A stretch of 64,000 bases of DNA from UBA2365 sp964594045 (lineage in GTDB: Bacteria > Bacteroidota > Bacteroidia > Chitinophagales > Saprospiraceae): contig CAZQKR010000020.1 of NCBI GenBank assembly GCA_964594045.1, positions 1 through 64,000 of the forward strand, given 5' to 3'. The translations under genes were made by a program, and so were the position numbers. This document shows, one piece after another, positions 25,102 through 33,959 of the stretch. Below the pieces are notes generated by a model. It was not told where the DNA came from, did not search any database, and worked only from the letters and a program-made list of their open reading frames with translations. Position 1 is the stretch's first letter. Each line of letters begins with the position of its first letter.

Positions 25102-26010
25102 TCATTTTCCAAAATGGATGGCCAGTCCGACAAACGGGATCGGTGCCACTCCGAATTCATCTTCCGCCTTATACAACACCAAACCAATGTCCCAGTTCAG
25201 GTTTTTGCCAATATATCGCAGTCCCTGGACTCCGAATCCTGCAAAACCCAATTCTTCCGGAGCGATGATCCAGTTTTCGGATACAATTGATATTTTTCTG
25301 CTCACCCGGTATTGACCGCTGATGTTAAAAACGGGTACGCGGCCTTGGATTTCACCTTCATAAAATGGCAGACCGAAACCCAAAGTGATATTATTGTCCT
25401 TTGTTCCATAGGTTCCGACAGCATAGCTTATGCCTGCTTCAAAAAATCTGTCTGAATTCGGGACTGAAAGCAATACAGCACCGACACCGGCATGTATGTG
25501 ATCATTGAATGAGTGCGAGAATTTTGGCGTCAAGGCAAAAACAGGGCGAAAACTGTCAAAAATGTCGCCTCCGCTCAGGATGGACAAGATCTCAAAATCG
25601 ATACCCATTGTGAAATAGTCTGTAAAGGCATAACCCAAATGGTTCCAGACGACCATGAGGTTTTGATAATAGGCTTGTCCTTTTTCCATGCCAATCCCTG
25701 TGGGACTGTAAAAATTCCTGTGGTAGTTGGGATTGTCAGGCCAGATCACCCCGTTTTTGACCATGCTTTCACTGATGTGCCGGATAGTTTTGATGTTGGA
25801 CACAGACAAATTAAGCAGGTTGTAGTTTTCATGGCTTAAGACCAGAATGGTATCATTCATAGATTCAACATGTCCGATGAATTCCATTTTGTCTTTTGTG
25901 GTCACTTCAACCAGCATGCCTTTCACAATGCCCAACGTGACCTGAGCAGATAAGTTAAGGCTGAATATTACTGCCAATGCTGCCAGGAAAAGGTTTTTCT
26001 GTGATTTCAT
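25102..26010 (-). CDS. Predicted outer membrane beta-barrel-like protein, function unknown
   Basis: 302 residues. A signal peptide covers about residues 1-22 (NLSAQ cleavage). Residues about 30-70 (VEVTTKDKMEFIGHVESMND) look like a small SH3/LSm-like beta domain seen at the start of several Bacteroidota envelope proteins. From about residue 115 on, alternating hydrophobic and polar residues with glycine turns (GVGAVLL, GFGLPFY, IGLVLY) and a C-terminal LAIHFGK point to an 8-10 strand beta-barrel. I do not recognise a named family. It is a single minus-strand gene behind a terminator-like hairpin at 26058-26099. Confidence 0.65.
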   Translation of the reverse strand: MKSQKNLFLAALAVIFSLNLSAQVTLGIVKGMLVEVTTKDKMEFIGHVESMNDTILVLSHENYNLLNLSVSNIKTIRHISESMVKNGVIWPDNPNYHRNFYSPTGIGMEKGQAYYQNLMVVWNHLGYAFTDYFTMGIDFEILSILSGGDIFDSFRPVFALTPKFSHSFNDHIHAGVGAVLLSVPNSDRFFEAGISYAVGTYGTKDNNITLGFGLPFYEGEIQGRVPVFNISGQYRVSRKISIVSENWIIAPEELGFAGFGVQGLRYIGKNLNWDIGLVLYKAEDEFGVAPIPFVGLAIHFGK

Positions 26011-26057
26011 ATTTCTGTTTCATATTTTTTTTTGCAGCCATAAGGAATCTTAACTGA

Positions 26058-26099
26058 AAAACATTCAGGTTTGGTTGGCTAAAAAAGCCTGAATGTTTT
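26058..26099 (-). terminator. Long-stem hairpin after the coiled-coil operon
   Basis: AAAACATTCAGG (26058-26069) pairs with CCTGAATGTTTT (26088-26099), with an inner GGCT/AGCC pairing in the loop. Read on the minus strand the stem ends in TTTTTC, so it can terminate the transcript from the genes at 27862-26292. Confidence 0.6.
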
Positions 26100-26291
26100 C
26101 AAATCGATTACATATGTATTTTTGATTTTTTCTATCTGAAAAAGGAATATTTAATGATCAACATCCATCAGGTTGCTCAAAACATCCGGGGATGTTCTTC
26201 ATGGCGATCAAATATTTTTGCCATAAGATAAATGAATATATGAAAAAGGGACATCCATGATATCCCCTGAAATTTGTTATAGTGCCTTGTT

Positions 26292-27296
26292 TTAATCGAA
26301 CAAACTGTCGTAATTGGTTTTTTTGGCAGGTTCTGCCTCAAGCTGTTCCTTCAATACCAATTCATCACTTTTTGCCCTGCCGCTGTCCAACAGTAAAAGG
26401 GAACTTTTTCGTTCAAATTCTTCCAGCATAAGAAGGCCTTTTTCCTCAAAAGCACCATTTTGAAGATCTATGGTGTTCATAAAGCTGCTGCTCAGTTCCA
26501 TCATCCGTTCCATTTCACCGACTTTGGAGGCGACGTCATCTGCAATATGTTCTACGGCTGCGTCAAACATCTGTCTTTTATCTGAATTGCCGGCAATGAT
26601 GTTCATAGCGGATTTCATTGCGGAGTGAGAAGTTCTGATGGCTTTCCGTTCAACCTCTTTAACCTTTACCTGGTCTTTGGTATCCTCCAGGAGAATTTCT
26701 GAGTTGGCATACATCTTTTTCAGCATCCTTTTAAGAATATCCATTTTGGTCAGCAATTGGCTGTAATTTTTATTGACTTCCTCCAGCCTGGCAGCTTTTC
26801 TTGAGGAAAGCAACATGTTTTTTTCATCTCCGAGCTCCTTGGCTTTCTTTGCCATGGCCAGCTGTTTTTGGATTTCTTCGACATTCTCATCGTGCATACG
26901 GCTCAATTTCTGGCTTTGTCCCATCAGGTTGCCGATCTGTTCACTCAGTTTGGAGAGGTTTTTTTCCAGGTCTTCCACATAATTTTTCAATATGCCTATT
27001 GGATCGATCGTGATGAAAAAACTGGTAATTTTCCGCATCACACTTTTATACATATAACTGACCAGGTTTCTCATTTTTGGATCAAGCACCATATAAACCA
27101 GCGCTCCGATCGCCAGGATGATCACCATTAAACCAAGCACATTCCCCATAAATGCGGTAATGGCAGCCATATTGGTAAACAAAAGATACCCGGCACCACC
27201 GATCAAGGCGAACAAAACGATTGCGCCCAAAGTACCTTCGGGCCTCTTCCAAAACGATTTGGGTTTGAATTCTCTGTCAAAGGATTCCATATTCAT
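26292..27296 (-). CDS. Membrane-anchored coiled-coil protein, PspA/ESCRT-III-like in shape
   Basis: 334 residues. Two hydrophobic helices (about 24-44 and 49-69) anchor the N-terminus. The rest is almost wholly charged helix. DPIGILKNYVEDLEKNLSKL (about 98-117), the helix hairpin rich in Lys and Gln after it, and the segment with KNMLLSSRKAARLEEVN resemble the helix 1-3 region of PspA/IM30. The fit is by eye only, and the protein lacks PspA's usual amphipathic N-terminus because membrane helices replace it. A C-terminal tail ends TNYDSLFD. PspA-type proteins repair or remodel membranes, and whether this one polymerises is unknown. It lies 14 bp downstream of the small coiled-coil gene. Confidence 0.7.
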   Translation of the reverse strand: MNMESFDREFKPKSFWKRPEGTLGAIVLFALIGGAGYLLFTNMAAITAFMGNVLGLMVIILAIGALVYMVLDPKMRNLVSYMYKSVMRKITSFFITIDPIGILKNYVEDLEKNLSKLSEQIGNLMGQSQKLSRMHDENVEEIQKQLAMAKKAKELGDEKNMLLSSRKAARLEEVNKNYSQLLTKMDILKRMLKKMYANSEILLEDTKDQVKVKEVERKAIRTSHSAMKSAMNIIAGNSDKRQMFDAAVEHIADDVASKVGEMERMMELSSSFMNTIDLQNGAFEEKGLLMLEEFERKSSLLLLDSGRAKSDELVLKEQLEAEPAKKTNYDSLFD

Positions 27297-27310
27297 GATT
27301 TTATAATTAT

Positions 27311-27862
27311 TTAAAGTATGTTTTCCATTTTATCCATATCAGAAGATATGGTGTTTTCAAAATGCGTGATCGCTTTTTCAAAGTGATCACGCGTGGATTT
27401 TATTTTTTCGCGTGCTTCCTCTATTTCCTTATCGATCGATCCGGACCTCGCTTCCATGGTCAGGATATCTTTCTGAAGTTGTTCAATTTTCTGACGAAGT
27501 AGCACGATACCTTCGTCGATTTTCTGGGCTTCTTTTTTCTTTTCTTCAATTGCTTCAGCCATTTTATGCTGAAGTGCGATTGAAAATTTTTCTTTTTCCT
27601 TTCTGATGACGTTTTGATAATGGATCGCAGTATCGATCAGGAATTTTTTTGAAACACCCAGGGTTTGGGCGGTCATAAATGTGGTTTTATACCTGATGGT
27701 CTCATCAGGTTGGATCTCTTCCAGATTTTTGACTGAGGCTTTGAATTTGATGTAATCAAAATCTTTCAGATGAGCGGTATTTATGGCTTTGACCAACGCG
27801 TTCACACTTTTTTCATCAAGGCTCTGGTCTATGGCAAACAACTCAAGCAGATCAATTTTCAT
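27311..27862 (-). CDS. Small coiled-coil protein, partner of the membrane coiled-coil protein
   Basis: 183 residues. The first 70 residues look globular (LLELFAIDQSLDEKSVNALVKA, then QPDETIRYKTTFMTAQTLG). From about residue 75 the protein is a continuous coiled coil with heptad-like Leu/Ile spacing. No signal peptide or membrane segment is present, so it is cytosolic. It is the first gene of a two-gene minus-strand operon and its stop lies 14 bp before the next start. I do not recognise a family; regulation or stabilisation of the membrane-bound partner is inference. Confidence 0.65.
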   Translation of the reverse strand: MKIDLLELFAIDQSLDEKSVNALVKAINTAHLKDFDYIKFKASVKNLEEIQPDETIRYKTTFMTAQTLGVSKKFLIDTAIHYQNVIRKEKEKFSIALQHKMAEAIEEKKKEAQKIDEGIVLLRQKIEQLQKDILTMEARSGSIDKEIEEAREKIKSTRDHFEKAITHFENTISSDMDKMENIL

Positions 27863-28569
27863 ATAGTATCATTATTATAATTGGTTAAATGGAACTTATT
27901 CAGGATAAATATTGTGGTCAAATCTTTTGGCTCAATGCAGTAAATTAAATAGAAAACACTGAATTCAGGATTGGTCAATTTCCAGCGGACTTTTTTTGCT
28001 TTTCATTTAAGCTGTACCGGAAACAACCCCTGCCTGCTGCATCATGCTTTAAAAGCACGACCAACACCTGGTGCAAATTTGTTCCTTTTAAGGATACATA
28101 AAAATGTTCGTATAATTTTGAATATTGAAAGTCAATACTTTTATGTCTCTCAACACTAAAAAACTTTACAACGCATAAAATAACTCAAAAATTCAAAATT
28201 ATCCTGTTTGAATTCAATAAACATGTAAATATAAATCCAACATAACACCGGGTTATTTTATTTAGACAATATTAGCTAATTTTGGGTGCCAAAGGAAAAA
28301 TATCAGGTATTAAATACATTTCAGGTGCGAAATTGCGCCGGGAATGTATGTTTTGAATTGACTATCCTTTCCCTGTAACTTTATATCATTGCAGTAATGT
28401 TTTTTTGGTATCAGGGCAAAATAGACCGTTTCACCAGGTCAAATCCCTGATGCAGCATTGATTATTAGCATCTTTTCATATAATTTATAATTGAATTTTA
28501 GGATAATATAAAATTAGTCATATCTTTGCACTCCGATTTTTTTAACTATTTAAATTTTTATTAACTACA
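27863..28569. other. Long gene-free divergent region before rpsF
   Basis: 707 bp. The left part must hold the promoter of the coiled-coil operon; the right end holds the rpsF promoter. The middle has stops in all frames apart from a 62-codon frame at 27971 with no protein-like features. No tRNA or stable stem was found by eye. The length is unusual for this gene-dense genome. Confidence 0.5.
28497..28528 (+). promoter_or_regulatory. Promoter of the ribosomal supercluster
   Basis: A strong -7 element TATCTTTG (28521-28528) followed by CACTCC is 42 nt before the rpsF start. A weak -33 (TTTA, 28497-28500) lies 20 nt upstream of it. The same TATCTTTG occurs before rpsJ. Confidence 0.55.
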
Positions 28570-29001
28570 ATGCGACATTACGAAGTAACTTTCATCGTCG
28601 ATCCCGTTCTGTCAGGCGATGAAATAAAAGAGACAGCTCAGACGTATGTCGATCTTATTACAAACGAACAAAATAAGATCGTGCATGTGGATGAGATGGG
28701 TTTGCGTCAGTTGGCGTACCCGATTAACAAGAGATCTTCAGGCGTTTATTATTGTGTGGAATTTGCGAATGAGCAAGGTGATTTTATTCCGAAACTTGAA
28801 CTTGCACTTAAAAGAGACGAACGCATCATGCGTTTTCTGACAGTGAAACTGGATAAATACGGTGTGAAGTACAATGAGGATAAGAGAAACGGTTTGATTG
28901 GAAAGAAAAGAACTAAAGTTGATGTCAATGTTGAGCCTGTAAGAAATGCTGCAGGTTACAAGGCTGAAGAGCCGGTTGTTGTTTCAACTGAGGAAGAATA
29001 A
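28570..29001 (+). CDS. rpsF: 30S ribosomal protein S6
   Basis: 143 residues. S6 binds S18 on the platform of the small subunit. MRHYEVTFIVDPVLSGDEIKE is the usual first beta strand and helix, RQLAYPINKRSSGVYYCVEF is the conserved middle, and RDERIMRFLTVKLDKYGVKY completes the fold. The tail after residue 105 (RKRTKVDVNVEPVR...) is charged and longer than in E. coli, as in many Bacteroidota. It opens the rpsF-rpsR-rplI operon, and rpsR follows after 22 bp. Confidence 0.97.
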   Translation: MRHYEVTFIVDPVLSGDEIKETAQTYVDLITNEQNKIVHVDEMGLRQLAYPINKRSSGVYYCVEFANEQGDFIPKLELALKRDERIMRFLTVKLDKYGVKYNEDKRNGLIGKKRTKVDVNVEPVRNAAGYKAEEPVVVSTEEE

Positions 29002-29023
29002 TTTCACCTGAAAATTTAAAATT

Positions 29024-29290
29024 ATGGCAAGTAGAGAAGATATTAAGTTTTTAAAGAATCCCAACTTAGGCGACGTAAGGAAGAAATATTGTCGTTTTAA
29101 GAAGTTTGGAATCAAGCACATCGATTATAAAGATGCAGACTTTTTGTTGCAGTTTATCAATCCTCAGGGTAAGATTTTGCCCAGGAGGATCACGGGCAAC
29201 TCAATGAAATATCAGAAGCGTGTTGCGTTTGCTGTGAAAAGAGCGAGACATCTGGCTATATTACCGTATGTAGCAGACCATTTGAAGTAA
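29024..29290 (+). CDS. rpsR: 30S ribosomal protein S18
   Basis: 88 residues. S18 forms a heterodimer with S6 on the platform near the mRNA exit. The core FINPQGKILPRRITGNSMKYQKRVAFAVKRARHLAILP is complete (about residues 47-83), with the RRITG motif that touches 16S rRNA. The N-terminal part is short and basic. It sits between rpsF and rplI, the common S6-S18-L9 order, without the ssb gene that occurs in some phyla. Confidence 0.97.
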   Translation: MASREDIKFLKNPNLGDVRKKYCRFKKFGIKHIDYKDADFLLQFINPQGKILPRRITGNSMKYQKRVAFAVKRARHLAILPYVADHLK

Positions 29291-29322
29291 TAGTATTATT
29301 TAACAGGAAAAAAGAACAAGAA

Positions 29323-29769
29323 ATGGAAATTATATTATTACAGGATGTTGATAATGTTGGCGATAAGCACGAGATCGTAAGGGTAAAGGATGGGTTTGGA
29401 AGGAATTACCTGATTCCTCAGAAACTGGCCATCATTGCGAATAAGACCAACAGGAACAAACTTGGCCAACTGCAGCGTATTGAAAAGGCAAAAGAAGACG
29501 CTTTGCTTGAAGTATACAGAGGTATTGCCAAAAAGATTGAAAATGAAGTGGTGAAGATCGGTGCAAAAGCCGGTACCACGGATAAGATCTTTGGTAGTGT
29601 GACCAATGTTCAATTGGCCAATGCACTGAAAGAACAATTTGAAGTTGAGGTGGACAGGAAAAAAATCATTCTGGATGAAGAGGTCAAAACTCTGGGCGCT
29701 CATACTGCGCAGTTGAAACTGCATCCGGAAGTGATGGTGAAACTCAATTTTGAAGTCATTAAGGAATAA
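29323..29769 (+). CDS. rplI: 50S ribosomal protein L9
   Basis: 148 residues, the normal size. The N-terminal domain MEIILLQDVDNVGDKHEIVRVKDGFGRNYLIPQKLA is the rRNA-binding part, joined by a long helix (about 45-75) to the C-terminal domain with GTTDKIFGSVTNVQLANAL. L9 spans the surface near the L1 stalk and affects frameshifting. It ends the S6-S18-L9 group; 60 bp later rpsL begins in the same direction with no terminator between. Confidence 0.97.
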   Translation: MEIILLQDVDNVGDKHEIVRVKDGFGRNYLIPQKLAIIANKTNRNKLGQLQRIEKAKEDALLEVYRGIAKKIENEVVKIGAKAGTTDKIFGSVTNVQLANALKEQFEVEVDRKKIILDEEVKTLGAHTAQLKLHPEVMVKLNFEVIKE

Positions 29770-29829
29770 TGCAAATGGGGTAGTGACCCCGGAAGCTTTT
29801 ATTATTGAATCATATTTAATCATTATTAT

Positions 29830-30201
29830 ATGCCAACTATCAATCAATTAGTTCGGAAAGGAAGAAAGATCATCGAGGTCAAAAGTAAATCGAAAGCTCT
29901 GAAAGGCAATCCTCAGAAGAGAGGAGTTTGTACCAGGGTTTATACCACCACGCCTAAAAAGCCTAACTCAGCATTGAGGAAGGTCGCCAAAGTCAGGCTG
30001 ACCAACGGATTTGAAGTGATCTGTTATATCCCGGGTGAAGGCCATAATCTCCAGGAGCACTCTATCGTGCTCGTCAGAGGTGGAAGGGTAAAGGATCTGC
30101 CAGGTGTGAGATATATGATTGTAAGAGGTGCTTTGGATACAGCCGGAGTGAATGGAAGACTTCAAAGCCGGTCCAAGTATGGAACTAAAAGACCTAAATA
30201 A
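29830..30201 (+). CDS. rpsL: 30S ribosomal protein S12
   Basis: 123 residues. S12 monitors decoding at the A site. PNSALRKVAKVRL (about 44-56) contains the lysine (TTPKKPNSA) that gives streptomycin resistance when changed, and GVRYMIVRGALDTAGV (about 92-107) holds the second such site. Lys42 (E. coli numbering) appears unmutated here, so the protein looks streptomycin-sensitive. It opens the str-type group rpsL-rpsG-fusA, 29 bp before rpsG. Confidence 0.98.
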   Translation: MPTINQLVRKGRKIIEVKSKSKALKGNPQKRGVCTRVYTTTPKKPNSALRKVAKVRLTNGFEVICYIPGEGHNLQEHSIVLVRGGRVKDLPGVRYMIVRGALDTAGVNGRLQSRSKYGTKRPK

Positions 30202-30229
30202 TTTTAATGTTATATATTTATAAATAAAC

Positions 30230-30697
30230 ATGAGAAAGAGAAAACCTAAACAGCGGATCATTACTCCAGACCCAAGGTTTGGTGATGTTATGGTTACAAA
30301 ATTCGTCAACAATATGATGTTGGAAGGCAAGAAGAGCACAAACTTTGCCAATTTCTATGACGCAATGGATATTATTCAGGAAAAAACGGGTGAAAATCCG
30401 CATGAAGTCTGGAAAAAGGCACTCAATAATGCCATGCCTGCGGTAGAAGTCAGAAGTAAAAGGATCGGAGGTGCAACTTTTCAGATCCCTACTGAGATCT
30501 ATGCCAACAGGAAAATATCCAACGGTATGAAGTGGTTGATCAAATACGCAAGGGCGAGAAGCGGAAAGAGCATGGCTGAAAAGCTGGCTGCCGAACTGAT
30601 GGCTGCCGCAAAAGGTGAAGGTGCCGCAGTTAAGAAAAAGGAAGATACCCACAGAATGGCTGAGGCGAACAGAGCTTTTGCTCATTTCAAAGCTTAA
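30230..30697 (+). CDS. rpsG: 30S ribosomal protein S7
   Basis: 155 residues. S7 nucleates assembly of the 30S head. MRKRKPKQRIITPDPRFGD is the usual start, KFVNNMMLEGKKSTNFANFYDAMDII is the helical part, and the beta-hairpin IGGATFQIPTEIYANRKISNGMKWLIKYAR contacts mRNA and tRNA at the E site. The end KREDTHRMAEANRAFAHFKA is typical of bacterial S7. It lies between rpsL and fusA as in the str operon. Confidence 0.98.
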   Translation: MRKRKPKQRIITPDPRFGDVMVTKFVNNMMLEGKKSTNFANFYDAMDIIQEKTGENPHEVWKKALNNAMPAVEVRSKRIGGATFQIPTEIYANRKISNGMKWLIKYARARSGKSMAEKLAAELMAAAKGEGAAVKKKEDTHRMAEANRAFAHFKA

Positions 30698-30722
30698 TTT
30701 CAGATAAAGATTTAATTTTAAA

Positions 30723-32864
30723 ATGGCAAAGAATAGAGATCTATCATTTACCAGAAACATTGGTATTGCAGCGCACATTGATGCTGGAAAAACCACAACT
30801 ACGGAAAGGGTTTTATATTATACAGGCCTGAGTCATAAAATTGGAGAGGTTCATGATGGTGCAGCCACCATGGACTGGATGGAGCAGGAGCAGGAAAGAG
30901 GGATCACGATCACCTCTGCCGCAACAAGAACCAAATGGAAATGGCAGAGCAATGAGTATACTATTAATATAATAGATACTCCCGGACACGTGGACTTCAC
31001 TGTTGAAGTGGAGAGGTCACTCCGGGTGCTGGATGGTACAGTTGCATTGTTTTGCGCAGTATCTGGTGTGGAACCGCAATCAGAGACTGTTTGGCGGCAG
31101 GCAGACCGATATAAAGTTCCCAGAATTGCTTTTGTCAACAAAATGGACAGGACCGGGGCTAATTTTTTCAAGGTGGTTGAAGACATCCGTACCAAACTGG
31201 GTGCAAATGCAGTTCCAATACAGATCCCGATAGGGGCGGAAGGAAGTTTCAGAGGTGTTGTTGATCTGATCACCAATCAGGCTGTCGTCTGGAATGAAGA
31301 CGATAAAGGAATGACTTATGAAGTGATCGATATACCTGAGGACCTTGTGGAAGTGGTTGAAGAATACCGCGGTAAAATGATTGAGTCAGTTGCCGAAGTT
31401 GATGATACTTTACTGGAAAAATATTTTGAAGATCCGGACTCCATCACTGAAGATGAATTGAGGAATGTGATCCGGGAAGCGGTTATCGGAATGTTGATCA
31501 CCCCGGTGATGGCTGGGTCAGCATTCAAGAATAAGGGCGTTCAGGCAATGCTTGACGCAGTATGCGCATACTTGCCATCACCGGTTGATGTCGATGCAAT
31601 AGAAGGTATCAATCCGAAAACGGATGCAGTTGAATACAGAAAACCTTCCGCAGATGAACCGTTTTCAGCACTTGCGTTCAAAATTGCAACAGATCCATTT
31701 GTGGGCAGACTGGCTTTTATCCGTGTTTATTCCGGAAGTCTTGATGCCGGATCATATGTTTTGAATACCAGATCAGGTTCAAAGGAAAGGATCTCACGGA
31801 TCTTCCAGATGCATGCTGACAAGCAAAACCCGATCGAAAGCGTTGAAGCAGGTGATATTGCTGCCGTGGTTGGATTCAAGGATATCCGGACAGGTGATAC
31901 ACTGTGTATAGAGAATAAGCCGATCATTCTGGAGAGTATGGTTTTCCCTGCTCCGGTGATCAGTATTGCCATTGAACCCAAAACACAGAAGGATCTTGAC
32001 AAACTGGGTATGGCATTGGCGAAGCTGGCTGAAGAAGATCCCACATTCAAGGTTTCCTTCGACGAGAATACCAACCAGACTGTGATCAGTGGTATGGGTG
32101 AACTCCACCTGGAGATCATTGTCGACCGTTTGAGAAGGGAATTCAAGGTGGAATGCAATCAGGGAGCGCCCCAGGTGAACTATAAAGAATCGCTGACTGC
32201 AACCATTGACCACACGGAGCGTCTTAAGAAGCAAAGCGGTGGTTCCGGATTGTTTGCTCAGATCTCATTTGAGATCGGGCCTGCCGATCAATCTTTCCTT
32301 GATAGTGAAGATTTCAAGGAAGGCAAGAAAAGAATGCAGTTCGTCAACGACATTTTTGGTGGATCCATTCCAAAGGAATTAGTGCCTCCAACGGAAAAAG
32401 GTTTTCTTTCCATGATGGATAATGGTGTCCTCGCAGGTTATAAACTCGACAGTATGAAAGTCAGGATCTATGATGGACGTACACACCCTGTAGACTCAAA
32501 GCCCATTGCTTTTGAGCTTTGTGCCAAAGAAGGATTCAGGGCTGCAGCTATGAAGTGCAATCCACAGCTTCTCGAGCCGATCATGAAACTCAAGGTAGTT
32601 ACACCTGAAGAGTACGTAGGACCGGTGATCGGCGATCTCAACAGAAGAAGAGGTTTGCCCAAGGGACAGGAAACAGGCCCTGGCGGTGTGGTGAATGTAG
32701 ATGTGGATGTACCTTTGTCAGAGATGTTTGGTTATGTGACACAATTGCGTACATTGACCTCAGGGCGTGCGAGCAGTACGATGGAATTCTCCCATTATGC
32801 TCCTGTGCCGGCAAATATTGCAAAAGATGTCATTGATAAAGCAAAAGGTACATTAAAAGTTTAA
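30723..32864 (+). CDS. fusA: Elongation factor G
   Basis: 713 residues. This GTPase moves the mRNA and tRNAs through the ribosome. The G1 loop AHIDAGKT (about residues 18-25), G3 DTPGHVDF (about 87-94) and G4 NKMDR (about 141-145) are intact, and G5 is GSAFKNKG. Domains II-V follow, ending in the APVPANIAKDVIDKAKG tail. Only one copy occurs here and tuf is not next to it, so in this genome tuf must lie elsewhere. A promoter before rpsJ starts 7 bp after its stop region. Confidence 0.98.
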   Translation: MAKNRDLSFTRNIGIAAHIDAGKTTTTERVLYYTGLSHKIGEVHDGAATMDWMEQEQERGITITSAATRTKWKWQSNEYTINIIDTPGHVDFTVEVERSLRVLDGTVALFCAVSGVEPQSETVWRQADRYKVPRIAFVNKMDRTGANFFKVVEDIRTKLGANAVPIQIPIGAEGSFRGVVDLITNQAVVWNEDDKGMTYEVIDIPEDLVEVVEEYRGKMIESVAEVDDTLLEKYFEDPDSITEDELRNVIREAVIGMLITPVMAGSAFKNKGVQAMLDAVCAYLPSPVDVDAIEGINPKTDAVEYRKPSADEPFSALAFKIATDPFVGRLAFIRVYSGSLDAGSYVLNTRSGSKERISRIFQMHADKQNPIESVEAGDIAAVVGFKDIRTGDTLCIENKPIILESMVFPAPVISIAIEPKTQKDLDKLGMALAKLAEEDPTFKVSFDENTNQTVISGMGELHLEIIVDRLRREFKVECNQGAPQVNYKESLTATIDHTERLKKQSGGSGLFAQISFEIGPADQSFLDSEDFKEGKKRMQFVNDIFGGSIPKELVPPTEKGFLSMMDNGVLAGYKLDSMKVRIYDGRTHPVDSKPIAFELCAKEGFRAAAMKCNPQLLEPIMKLKVVTPEEYVGPVIGDLNRRRGLPKGQETGPGGVVNVDVDVPLSEMFGYVTQLRTLTSGRASSTMEFSHYAPVPANIAKDVIDKAKGTLKV

Positions 32865-32870
32865 ATAAAT

Positions 32871-32900
32871 TTTGTAGAATAAAAAATAGTCGTATCTTTG
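32871..32900 (+). promoter_or_regulatory. Promoter of the S10 operon
   Basis: TTTG (32871-32874), 18 nt, TATCTTTG (32893-32900), followed by CGGCC. It matches the Bacteroidota consensus closely, and lies 35 nt before the rpsJ ATG and 7 nt after the fusA stop. So the S10-spc-alpha genes have their own start in addition to read-through. Confidence 0.75.
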
Positions 32901-32934
32901 CGGCCTGTTTAAAAATAAGTGAATTTTTAAGGAT

Positions 32935-33243
32935 ATGAATCAGAAGATTAGGATTAAACTCCGTTCATACGATCACAGTTTGGTTGATAAATCAACGGAG
33001 AAAATCGTGAAGACAGTGCGTAATAGTGGTGCTGTCGTGATGGGTCCGATTCCGCTGCCGACGAAAAAAGAAATATTTACAGTTTTGCGTTCTCCGCACG
33101 TAAATAAGAAGTCTCGTGAGCAGTTTCAGTTGCGAACCCACAAGCGATTGATTGAGATATATACACCTACCCAGAAAACTGTGGATGCTTTATCCAAATT
33201 GGAGCTTCCCAGCGGTGTAGATATCCAGGTTAAATTGACATAA
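32935..33243 (+). CDS. rpsJ: 30S ribosomal protein S10 (NusE)
   Basis: 102 residues. S10 sits in the 30S head and also serves as NusE in transcription antitermination. MNQKIRIKLRSYDHSLVDKS, GPIPLPTKKEIFTVLRSPHVNKKSREQF and RLIEIYTPTQKTVDALSKLELPSGVDI are the three conserved stretches. It is the first gene of the S10 group. Its 5' leader is 35 nt and shows no obvious L4-binding hairpin. Confidence 0.98.
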   Translation: MNQKIRIKLRSYDHSLVDKSTEKIVKTVRNSGAVVMGPIPLPTKKEIFTVLRSPHVNKKSREQFQLRTHKRLIEIYTPTQKTVDALSKLELPSGVDIQVKLT

Positions 33244-33330
33244 TTTAATTTTTTTTAGAAGAGACTTTAGATACGGCATTCCATCTCCAATTGATTGTGA
33301 ATGCCGCATATCTTTATCAAATATAAAGTC

Positions 33331-33954
33331 ATGGATGGTATATTAGGAAAAAAAATTGGTATGACTAGTGTTTACGACAACACTGGTAAAAACATTGCTG
33401 TTACAGTGGTGGAGGTTACTCCTAACGTTGTTACACAGGTCAAGACTGCTGATACTGATGGTTATGAGGCAGTTCAGATGGCCGCTGGAGAGGCAAAGGT
33501 CAAAAAGACTTCCAAAGCATTGCTTGGTCATTTCAATAATGCCAACACAACTCCTAAGAAAAAAGTGGTGGAATTCAAAAATACTACTTATGAAAGGGGT
33601 CTTAGCGAAGTGGTCAGGATTGAAGATGTTTTTGAAGAAGGAGACCGTATTGCTGCAATTGGAACTTCAAAAGGTAAAGGATTCCAGGGAGTTGTAAAAA
33701 GACATCATTTCAACGGTGTCGGTCAAGGCACACATGGTCAGCACAACCGATTAAGGGCTCCTGGTTCAATCGGTGCATCATCCTATCCCTCCAAAGTTGT
33801 AAAAGGAATGCGTATGGCCGGACGTATGGGTGGTGACAGGGTTAAAATGAAGAATCTCAGAGTGGTTAAAATTTTCCCTGAGCAAAATATCATGTTGATC
33901 AAAGGTGCTGTTCCAGGCCATAAAGGATCTTTTATAATAATTGAAAAATTGTAA
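33331..33954 (+). CDS. rplC: 50S ribosomal protein L3
   Basis: 207 residues. L3 reaches into the peptidyl transferase centre. I chose the ATG at 33331 (MDGILGKKIGMTSVYD), because L3 proteins normally begin this way. An upstream in-frame ATG (33301) would add ten unrelated residues. The loop HGQHNRLRAPGSIGASSYPSKVVKGMRMAGRMG is the conserved extension, whose Gln may be methylated by PrmB. The gap to rpsJ is 87 bp. Confidence 0.96.
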   Translation: MDGILGKKIGMTSVYDNTGKNIAVTVVEVTPNVVTQVKTADTDGYEAVQMAAGEAKVKKTSKALLGHFNNANTTPKKKVVEFKNTTYERGLSEVVRIEDVFEEGDRIAAIGTSKGKGFQGVVKRHHFNGVGQGTHGQHNRLRAPGSIGASSYPSKVVKGMRMAGRMGGDRVKMKNLRVVKIFPEQNIMLIKGAVPGHKGSFIIIEKL

Positions 33955-33959
33955 AAGCT

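Noticed and set aside
30218..30796. Reading frame opposite rpsG and the start of fusA
   Set aside because: A shadow of two certain genes, with no motif.
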